Source: Trichoderma breve (lineage: Eukaryota; Ascomycota; Sordariomycetes; Hypocreales; Hypocreaceae). From it: 64,000 nt of DNA. The position numbers and the translations under genes were made by a program. The DNA lies in the NCBI RefSeq assembly GCF_028502605.1, contig NC_079236.1, positions 2,170,001 to 2,234,000 on the forward strand, in the 5' to 3' direction. Numbering within the stretch: position 1 is the first letter of the stretch; each line of letters opens with the position of its first letter. Positions 56,511 through 64,000 of the stretch are shown here, one piece after another. A model generated the notes under the pieces. That model saw only the letters and a program-made list of their open reading frames with translations. It was not told the DNA's origin and did not search any database.

Positions 56511-58727
56511 ATGCCGCTGACACGCAGCGCCGGCCGGAGTACTCTGGCCCAAAACAGCAATCAGAGCAGCCGGCGAAACCCAAGTCGTCAATCCACGGCT
56601 CGCGCTTCTCGTGCTGGCACTCGTTCCAACGCTCTTCCACCCTCAACGCCCCGTAGGAGAGGGCGGCGCGTCTTCGACAGCCCTCCTGAATCTGATTCAG
56701 ACGAATCCCATTCAGATGCTTCCGAATTCAGGTCGACATCTGACCAAGCTCCCGGATCGCCTAGTCGCCGTAGGAGGAGCACCAGAATAGCAGCTGGGCA
56801 TGGCAGCAGGGCAGGCAACAGAGTGAAAAGAACCCCACGCTTGGCAAAAGTCTCCCAGAACCTTTCATCTGCAAGCAGAGGAGACAAGCCGAAGAGCAGA
56901 AGCCGCCCTGGTACTGCCACCAATTCTCCCAGCAAGCGGCGACAAACGGCGACGCAGAGCAAAGACGAGGATAATGCGCCGCCGGTTGGAGGCCCAGATT
57001 GGACGGATCCTCGGATTCCCTACCAGTTCTGGGTTGATGTATTCTTGTATGCCAATGGCGGCGCAGACTCGCCAAGCGCACACTGGTTCATCCAAGCTGC
57101 TACTTGCTGCAAGGCATTGTCTGAGCCAGCTCTGACGGCAATTTATCGCTCCCCGACTATAAGGCATGCCTCCAAGGCCAGGCGGCTAGCTGCGTTGCTC
57201 GAACGCTGTCCAACAGAGACACGGTTCAACTACCGGAGGAAAATAGAATTCCTTCACATCGATATCCATGTTGTGCCCCAGGGCATCATTTCTCAGCTTG
57301 TCCGCCCCCTGACCCGCCTCAGGGAACTCATCTTTTATACTCCCCTGGACCAGCCACCCTACAGGGAGCTCGATTCACATATTAGATGGAATTATTCAGA
57401 GGATATCTTCCTTGCTCTTGCATCGCCATCTGACGACTCGCTCGCGGAGCAGCTGGCCCCTACTAGTCTCAAAAGCTGGGAGTGGAGTGGGAGACTACTC
57501 GGCGGTTATGTTGCGAATATCGACGACATTGTTCAAGTCCACCAAGTGCCGTCATTCGCTCATATCACGCGACTGAGCTTTACGAATTTCCAGGTACCAT
57601 CGCTGAGAGGGTTACAGCAGAGGCCCGAGAATAATGGAGACGATCTCCAAATCACCCTTGAAGACAACGCGGCCATTGATGCCATGGCGGATGCCATTGC
57701 GCAGCTCAGATATCTCAAGCACCTTGTTTTCGAGTCTTCTACTGTCATGACGGACCGGCTGCTTCCCCTCCTACCCAAGGACCTCCACCACCTGGAACTT
57801 ATCAATTGCTGGGAAATCAAATCTGAAGACCTTGCTGCATTTCTCCTCACCCATGGCAATAACCTTCGTGCCCTTACTCTGCTGCACAACCAGTCTTTAA
57901 ACCTTGCCTTCTTGACAGTTCTGGAGGAGGCCTGTCCCAACCTGCGAGAGTTGCGCATGAACATGTCCTATTTTCGACATCATGATTCCTTGAATGATGC
58001 AGATCCAATGTATGATTTCGCCCTTCTCCCACACCAGGTGCCCACATGGCCCGCTAGTATTCGCCTAATCGACATCGAACATATCCGGAACTGGTTTGTC
58101 GACACTGCAAAAATGTTCATTCAGTCGCTCGTTGATAACGGTAGAAATCTACCCAATCTACGCCATTTAGTCATTAAAACTATGCTTGACATCCCATGGC
58201 AGGCTCGTGCGACTCTGAGGTCCGAAATAAGACCCATGGTTGAACGTGTATTCCTCCGGAAGGTTGAGCCTCCGCAGGATAACATGGCTGTCCAGCAAAA
58301 AGATGGCACTCACGAACATACTAGGCCGCGCAAAAGGAAGCGAGCCTCGTCATCGACCTCCCCATTGCGCAGGAGTGGCAGGATTGAAGCACACGCCAAT
58401 GACTCACCCCGCCGTTCCAGAAGAGACAACAAGCTGCAGCGAGGCCAGGCCGGAAGGGGAATGTACAGAGTGCCTGACACTGACGAGGATGAGAGTGACA
58501 TATCAGAGGAGTCTGACAGTGCGGTGTCCGATGTTCAGCACAGCCCAGCTGCTGATGAGCCTGCGATCCAGGGTCTCTGCAATACCGTGAATATTGTATT
58601 TGATAATCAGAAAGTGAGGGAGCTACAATACAGCATGGAAGATTTCCTTGCTGATGACGACGAGTCTTCGGGCGAAGAGTGGGATGGAGATGAGGACGAA
58701 TTCGACGACAATACCATTGCATTTTAG
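56511..58727 (+). CDS. F-box/leucine-rich-repeat-like protein
   Basis: Single exon, 738 aa from MPLTRSAGRS, the first ATG of the frame; codons open upstream to 56355 have no ATG. The N-terminus (1-155) is disordered and Arg/Ser-rich. DPRIPYQFWVDVFLYANGG and WFIQAATCCKALSEPALTAI near residues 165-220 form an F-box-like region. From about 240 to 560 leucine-rich repeat-like segments follow (LRYLKHLVFESSTVMTDRLL, LHHLELINCWEIKSEDLAAF, NNLRALTLLHNQSLNLAFL, CPNLRELRMNM). The C-terminus is disordered, basic then strongly acidic. Expected role: substrate adaptor of an SCF ubiquitin ligase, by family inference; target unknown. Weak F-box match, good LRR pattern. Confidence 0.72.
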   Translation: MPLTRSAGRSTLAQNSNQSSRRNPSRQSTARASRAGTRSNALPPSTPRRRGRRVFDSPPESDSDESHSDASEFRSTSDQAPGSPSRRRRSTRIAAGHGSRAGNRVKRTPRLAKVSQNLSSASRGDKPKSRSRPGTATNSPSKRRQTATQSKDEDNAPPVGGPDWTDPRIPYQFWVDVFLYANGGADSPSAHWFIQAATCCKALSEPALTAIYRSPTIRHASKARRLAALLERCPTETRFNYRRKIEFLHIDIHVVPQGIISQLVRPLTRLRELIFYTPLDQPPYRELDSHIRWNYSEDIFLALASPSDDSLAEQLAPTSLKSWEWSGRLLGGYVANIDDIVQVHQVPSFAHITRLSFTNFQVPSLRGLQQRPENNGDDLQITLEDNAAIDAMADAIAQLRYLKHLVFESSTVMTDRLLPLLPKDLHHLELINCWEIKSEDLAAFLLTHGNNLRALTLLHNQSLNLAFLTVLEEACPNLRELRMNMSYFRHHDSLNDADPMYDFALLPHQVPTWPASIRLIDIEHIRNWFVDTAKMFIQSLVDNGRNLPNLRHLVIKTMLDIPWQARATLRSEIRPMVERVFLRKVEPPQDNMAVQQKDGTHEHTRPRKRKRASSSTSPLRRSGRIEAHANDSPRRSRRDNKLQRGQAGRGMYRVPDTDEDESDISEESDSAVSDVQHSPAADEPAIQGLCNTVNIVFDNQKVRELQYSMEDFLADDDESSGEEWDGDEDEFDDNTIAF

Positions 58728-59032
58728 AGATACCAATTTACACTTGTTTTACCGAAAGGCTTCTCTTCAAATAGGAAACTTTTCGAACTCAGAAAGCTAC
58801 CGTGCCACACTTGCCATGGTGAAACAGAATATGAGAGTAGAGCCATCAAATTATAGATAATACTTATGCGCACGGTTTCTGTGGGCTATTGTTGGGTAAG
58901 GAAGGGTGCTTGAGCATACCTAGTCTAAATATATTTACAAGTCTGATCGTGGAATCGTTTATATGTACAGAGAGAGACGTAGAGAGTTCGTAAGAAACCC
59001 CCGATTGCCGTCACATTAGTCCCAGGTTTTCA
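58728..59032. other. short convergent intergenic region, F-box-like / SR-rich gene
   Basis: 305 bp holding two 3' UTRs; nothing else seen. Confidence 0.55.
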
Positions 59033-60901
59033 CTAAAAGGCCGCGCCGCCAATTCCCTCGCCAGCCAGATTCTTCATGCTCTTCTCACTTAGGTCACTCC
59101 TCATCTCCCACGCGTGAGCATCCCGCTCAAGCCTGTTCCATGCGCACATGCTCCTTCGGAGACGTTCTTGCTTCAGCCGTAGCTCCTCTCGTAATTTCTC
59201 CTCCTCGTCTCTCAGTTTTCGATAATGAGGCTCAATCTCCTTGGTGACACCGAGTAACAAGGGTGTCATGCTGGGATCCGTCTTCCCACCTGGAACAAGA
59301 GGTGGCATCGTTGCTAGTAGACTCTGGGCGAGGCTATGTCTTGGTCCATTCCCGTGTTGGGCTGAGGGGCCGGTTGGTGGATTGAATGGCCGCTGAGCAG
59401 GAGACGCTCCCGTACCAGCTCCGTTTGAAGAAGCTGCTCGAGGGCCAGTGGGAATATTAGAAGGACCACTTGGTGTCGCTGATGCTGATGAACCAGACAT
59501 ATGGCGAGGTGGTGCTTGGTTCCATCCACCCCTTCCGCCACGAGAACTGAAGGAGGAACCTCTGGATAATGGCACATAGCCTCGAGGCCCTGATGGAGGG
59601 TTGGTTGGGCTCGTGGTATCCGGTCTGTGAGGTGCGGTACTCGGAGTTTGGGGGTTTTTCTGGGTTTGCGGAGCTGGCATCGTTGCGGCAGATGATGATA
59701 CTCGAGCAGCGGCAGGACCACTAGGCGGTGCTCGTAAGGCTGCAGGGCCACGAGGTGGTGATTTGGATTGAGCGGAGGCTGGTTCGTATGTATTGGGCCG
59801 CTGTGCATCTTTCGCGGCAATAGAGGGTGTTGCAGCAGCGGTATGGGGGGGAGAGCCCTCTAATGTAAGGGGTGAGCGAGTCTTTGCAGATTGTGATTGT
59901 GATTGGGAATCTGCCCTCTCCGAAGCGGGCCGAGACGGTATCGTGGACGACGGTCCAAGTTCTCGCGGAGGCGAATGTCGCTTGAAGGGTTGAAATCTGT
60001 CGTCTCGTCTGTTTGGTGATCGAGAGCGTGGCCTATAAGGTGCGCCTCGTGCGGCGATGGGTGTCGTTTTCCCAGGTGGGGGCGTTCTCTCGCGGCGGCG
60101 GTCTCGAGCAAACGGAGAGCGTGACCTTCTGTAAAGTCTTGAGTTAGCTGATTCTATTTCTTCTTCTTCAAGAAAACAACACCCATCATGTTGGACCAAC
60201 CTCTCGTCTCGCCTATCAGGATCGCGCTCCCAGTCTCTAACTCGGTTTCTTTCACGATCCCAATCTCGATCACGCTCGCGATCCAAATCGCGCGGTCTAT
60301 CGCGCTCCCACTCCCGTCGTGGTGACCGTGGCCTCTCATATCTATTCTCTCTAGCCGGCGACTCTCTTCTAAGCGGGCTCCGGCGAGGCAACGGAGATCT
60401 TCTGATTGGAGACCGACTTCTCTCGCGTCTACGGGGGCTTTCGCGGTCTCGGGATCGTTCGCGCCGGTATCGATCTCCGACACTCCGTGAGCGCCTTCGT
60501 GGAGGATATCTCCCAGGAACGTAACTATCGGATCCTGGAATAATCGGGCTTCGAGGGCGAGGGCTTCTAGTTCGGGGTGGGCTTCTGGCCCTGTTGTCCC
60601 TGATGGGGCTTCTCGGCCTCCGAGGCGATCGTTCTCGCGGGGTTGGCCTCCATGACTCTCCGGCGCCATATCTCACCACTTCACCGTCATCATATCTGCG
60701 ATAATTAGCCATCTGTTAAATGAGTCCTCCACCAGGTAAGTAAATCCAGTTCGTGACCGTGGCCATTCGCTTTGCCCAATGACCACGCGATCGATATAAC
60801 AAAGCGCCAGGCGGTCGCAAACTTGAAATAATTGTGTTTGGAACAACGGAATTGGAATAACATTCTTACCTCCGACTCCGGCCATCTCGTTCGCGGTCCA
60901 T
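59033..60901 (-). CDS. SR-rich (RS-domain) nuclear protein, serine/arginine repetitive matrix-like
   Basis: Three-exon model complement(59033..60128, 60201..60695, 60870..60901), 540 aa. Exon 1 (MDRERDGRSR) ends at GTAAGA and joins YDDGEVVRYGAGESW, a better start than the ATG at 60712. A 72-nt in-frame intron (60129-60200; GTTGGT donor, GCTAAC branch, TTTACAG acceptor) would otherwise insert a cysteine- and glutamate-rich stretch into an RS domain. Residues about 20-220 are dense RS/RD/RE repeats; the middle is Pro/Ser/Gly-rich, with GGRGGW near 365. The C-terminus (about 450-530) is a charged coiled coil (IEPHYRKLRDEEEKLREEL). The composition suggests a pre-mRNA splicing or nuclear speckle protein; no RNA-binding domain is visible. 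Confidence 0.78.
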
Positions 60902-61263
60902 AATTGTAAATTGAATAGTAGTATTAAAATAAAACTTAGTCAAAGCCACGGCTTGATTGAAGCGCGAGAAGTCTCGATGGCACCATTGCATGTACGATAA
61001 GAGGGATCGGAGGATATAAAATCCGGCCTTGCAGCAAAATTAAGTCATAGGCGTTCCATATATCCACACCAGTTCGGATAAGCCTAAACTGGATTGATAG
61101 TAGTCTGATCTGATTCATTGCTGGGTGATGTATGAACTTTAAGCAAGTAATTTAATTGTATTAAGAAGTCGTGCTATCGACAGAATAAATTGATTGTAAA
61201 TGTGACAAAAAATAGCCCAATTGAAGGTAAATGTCTATTTTTTGCGATATCTTTGAGTTGCTA
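60902..61263. other. intergenic region between two minus-strand genes
   Basis: About 360 bp, AT-rich in its right half (61130-61263); it serves as promoter of the SR-rich gene and 3' flank of the next gene. Nothing specific. Confidence 0.5.
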
Positions 61264-61890
61264 TTATTTAATGTGATCGAATAAATTTGATCCAAAGGCG
61301 CCTTTGTCGCTCTCGAGCTGTTTGAGTTGGGGAATCTTAGGAGGTGGTTTCTCAGACTTGGAAGTCAATTTGGGCGTCGCGGGTATATGTTGTTCGAGGC
61401 TGAGGAGACTCGATCGTCTCCTTGACTGGGTGTCTCCCGACCTTAGACGCTTGAACCAGCCGCTCGCGCGCTTCGTTTTCTCAGACTCTACGGCGCTGAC
61501 GCCGCTCTGGCTGACTGGGCGATACGCATTGGCGGCGCTGCGTCCGCTCTCTTGAGTGATGCTTTCTATGAAATTGTTAATAAACGGATTGACAAAAAAA
61601 ACCGATCAAAGGCAGACACTACCCTGTCGGCCAGACGCCGCGGGACTGGGCGGCGCGTTTTCCGCAACACTTTTCACGCCAGCCTTGTTCTCGTACGCCG
61701 TCGCAGCAGTTTCTTTGGCCTCGGAGCTCTCGTTGCTGGCCTTGGACGTTTTGGAGGGCGTAATCGGCTCAATCGGAGACTCCGGAGGGGGAGGGATGTC
61801 GGTGCCGTCGGTAATGCTGCCAAAATTCAGGTTGAGGGCAGGCAGCACGAAGCGCGAGCCCGTCGCGGTCTTCTTGGGTTGAGAAGACAT
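61264..61890 (-). CDS. small conserved-looking fungal protein of unknown function
   Basis: Two-exon model complement(61264..61565, 61623..61890), 189 aa. Splicing GACAGG|GTAGTG to TTCATAG|AAAGC keeps frame through ...PAASGRQESITQESGRS. The start is the first ATG (MSSQPKKTATGSRFVLPALN). Features: a hydrophobic patch FVLPALNLNFGS, a proline-rich run, a basic segment SGWFKRLRSGDTQSRRRSSL (a likely phosphorylated helix) and the end KGAFGSNLFDHIK. The RRRSS pair resembles a PKA-type site. I do not recognise a named family. That the reading frame holds across the splice and ends in sequence-like protein argues it is real. The gene is divergent from MTG1 with 880 bp between them. Confidence 0.65.
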
Positions 61891-62770
61891 GATATGTCGG
61901 ACTATCCTGTCCTCTGATCGCGATGGTAAAACGAGGTCCGAGACCTGCCAGTCAATGGATGGTGCTCCGTGCAGATCATCGCTGATGAGGAACAAAGCAG
62001 GCACCCTGGCAGTCACGGTCCCGGAGAATGAAATGACCCCTATATTCTAGAGTACCTTTTCTGAAGCTAGGCTGTACCTCGTACTGGTAGCAACAACCTG
62101 TAAACCGGCTAGTAGGTCAACGTGTTCAGGAAAACCTCAACATAGCCCTCCCCAAAAAATTTATCTCAAAGTTATTCAAAGATGTGCTAAACTTTAGATA
62201 AGGACCAGAGAAAAGAAATCTCAGAACAGGTAACTTTGATGTTAATTGACTGAATATTATGGTATGTTTGAAAGAGTGCTGAGCAAATGAAGTACCATGT
62301 ACAGATATAGCTACAATGAGACAGGTAGAGCTACTGGGGGTCCTACTAAGGCTGTAAAGCTTCTATATAGAATTCATATATTTTCTATAATGTATGCTTT
62401 AATTAAGAATAAATCTTACTTCTCTTTGAAATAACTTTAACGAAATTTGAATTTTGGGCACTTGATAACGAGATGTTAATCCTTGATGTGACGTACCTAT
62501 GTGGGTAATAGAAGGTACCTTGGCACCTTTCCTGCATGGTAAGGTACATTTGCACCTCGACACTTACACCTTGGCTGAAGGTACCTGGGAAGTACCATGT
62601 ACCAGGTAGTGGCTTTGTTTGCTACGTCAGGTAGCCACTTGATTCACGCTCTGATCTATTAGTATCGTGATATCGATATCTCAAGTCTCCATAATTTACT
62701 ATTAACAGAACTTTTCCTGGTCCGCCTCGATTGCTACTCCAGAGCATATACATGGCAATCTACGTCTAGT
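61891..62770. other. divergent intergenic region, small protein / MTG1
   Basis: 0.9 kb, AT-rich at 62150-62460. A cluster of GTACC words lies within 62491-62605. No gene seen. Confidence 0.55.
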
Positions 62771-63778
62771 ATGGCACAATTCGTCCCTCGCCGTTCATTT
62801 GGCGTCCCTTCATCAGTTCCAAAGTCCTATTTCCTGGGCCATCACCAAGCCGCTGTCAGTAAATTGAAGACGGTTCTCTCAAGGATATCTCTCGTCATTG
62901 AGTGCCGGGACTTTCGACTGCCTCTATCAACTCACAATCCCATTCTTGAAAAAGCAGTTGCCGGCTGTCCAAAGCTCATCGTATATACGAAACATGATCT
63001 AGGTAGCGACAGTCCCGGCGCCCGTCAATTGCTGCAGAGGCTTCATGGGCGACGAGCAATGTTTTGGGACAAGAACCGTGCCTCAAGCACAGCCTCGCTA
63101 CTAAAACGACTCAAGGAGACTGCTTACGAAGTAGACTCAATAACAGGGCTGTGCGCGCTGATAGTGGGCATGCCCAATGTGGGTAAGAGTACGTTGCTGA
63201 ACGCCCTTAGAAGCACTGGGACAACAGGGAGGACGACCAAAGTAGCCAAGACAGGTGACCAAGCAGGCGTAACCCGTAAGATCGGAACAAGTGTTCGCGT
63301 TATTGAACCGGAAGAGAGAGGGGGTGTCGGCGCTGGTGTATATGTGCTCGATTCACCAGGAGTCTTTGTCCCGTACGTCGAAGATGGAGAGACAATGATC
63401 AAAATCTCTCTCGTACAGGGTATCAAGAAAGGTCTCATAGCAGATGAGATATTGGCAGACTACCTGCTTTACAAGATGAATCTTTGGGATCCCCACCTCT
63501 ACCATCGATACTGCAGTCCAACAAACGATATTCACGAGTTCCTGCTTGCCGTGGCGAAGCGGGATGGCAAGCTGAAGGCCGGTGGCGTCCCGGATATGGG
63601 AGAATCTGCTGCCAGGGTGTTGTCCGAGTGGCGGAAGGGTAAACTAGGCAGATATGTGTTGGATGATCTCTCTGATGAAGCCCTTCAACGTCATGAGTTG
63701 ATGGCATCCAGTCCCCCAGTAAGCCTGAACCAAGGGAAAAAAGCATGGAAAGAGCAGAGGAAAGAAACCAGCGCATAA
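62771..63778 (+). CDS. MTG1: MTG1-like mitochondrial GTPase (circularly permuted, YlqF/RbgA type)
   Basis: Single exon, 335 aa. The motif order is circularly permuted, as in the YlqF/YawG family: CRDFRLPLSTHNP near residue 47 and G4-like TKHD near 73 precede the P-loop GMPNVGKSTLLNAL (about 138), followed by switch-like TRKIGT and G3 DSPG (about 195). The C-terminal helical domain (LADYLLYKMN onwards) matches Mtg1 and RbgA. The N-terminus is basic with few acidic residues, fitting a mitochondrial targeting peptide. Known role: assembly of the large mitochondrial ribosomal subunit at the inner membrane. The C-terminus ends in Lys-rich sequence. Confidence 0.92.
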   Translation: MAQFVPRRSFGVPSSVPKSYFLGHHQAAVSKLKTVLSRISLVIECRDFRLPLSTHNPILEKAVAGCPKLIVYTKHDLGSDSPGARQLLQRLHGRRAMFWDKNRASSTASLLKRLKETAYEVDSITGLCALIVGMPNVGKSTLLNALRSTGTTGRTTKVAKTGDQAGVTRKIGTSVRVIEPEERGGVGAGVYVLDSPGVFVPYVEDGETMIKISLVQGIKKGLIADEILADYLLYKMNLWDPHLYHRYCSPTNDIHEFLLAVAKRDGKLKAGGVPDMGESAARVLSEWRKGKLGRYVLDDLSDEALQRHELMASSPPVSLNQGKKAWKEQRKETSA

Positions 63779-64000
63779 GAACCCAGATCTAGGAATTCAT
63801 GACCATTTACGTTGAACGGCGTTTCGACTGCTTGTTGTTTATATCACATGAGTTCACTGCAAAGGAAAGCCGCAATGCATGGCATAGCATGGCAAATAAG
63901 TATAAGATAGATCCTATGTAGTGTTTGTACATCGCAAGTCGTGAGAGCCTCTCCCAACATGTAGAACAACGGGCAAAGGGGGAAAGAAGAAGAAAACTAG

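Noticed and set aside
60697..60712. ATG at 60712 as the start of the SR-rich protein
   Set aside because: An upstream exon with a strong GTAAGA donor joins in phase to YDDGEVV and leaves this ATG inside the intron.

Overview
This window is nuclear DNA of a filamentous ascomycete, most likely a sordariomycete of the Hypocreales such as Trichoderma or a relative (inferred from protein content and gene structure; no marker settles the genus). The evidence is 50-70 nt GT-AG introns with CTAAC-like branch sites, long pyrimidine-rich intergenic stretches, single-gene transcription units and typical fungal families (NPS6-type NRPS, HDA1, Ulp-type protease, fungal SUZ12). No tRNA, rRNA, transposon, CRISPR array or prokaryotic-style operon was recognised. 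Many genes below are spliced models built by matching splice sites and reading phase; the span runs from start to stop codon and the exon coordinates are in the evidence text.

Left end (1-9.0 kb): an extracellular-siderophore locus. A SidI-like acyl-CoA ligase (minus strand, cut by the left edge) is transcribed divergently from a fusarinine-type siderophore synthetase (NPS6/SidD, 1806 aa). The 1.9 kb between them carries four exact matches to ATCWGATAA, the iron-repressor (SreA-type GATA factor) site, so the pair is probably co-regulated by iron.

9.5-20.9 kb: a Gag1-like clamp/DUF4050 candidate, a long non-coding stretch, an INO80-complex Ies2/INO80B-like subunit and a Pex14-like peroxin. 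21-29 kb: a large chromodomain protein, Rab11/Ypt31 GTPase (with a 13-nt exon) and ribosome-biogenesis factor BRX1 (with a GC-AG intron). 30-37 kb: class II histone deacetylase HDA1 with a C-terminal Arb2-like region, and a phenol-2-monooxygenase-like flavoprotein. 38.5-46 kb: a Ulp1-type SUMO-protease-like protein flanked on both sides by copies of one 29-bp repeat, a 4.5 kb intergenic region and an RGS-domain protein. 47-64 kb: SLY41-like transporter, SF3b subunit 2 (CUS1), a PRC2 SUZ12 protein that ends in a PHD finger, an F-box/LRR-like protein, an SR-rich protein, a small uncharacterised protein and the mitochondrial GTPase MTG1.

Most genes are housekeeping and unrelated to their neighbours. 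Two themes stand out: the divergent iron/siderophore pair, and an abundance of chromatin proteins (Ies2, chromodomain protein, HDA1, SUZ12-PHD). The most unusual observations are the SUZ12-PHD architecture, the adenylation-domain remnant in NPS6, the row of iron-repressor sites, and the 29-bp dyad-containing repeat around the Ulp gene.
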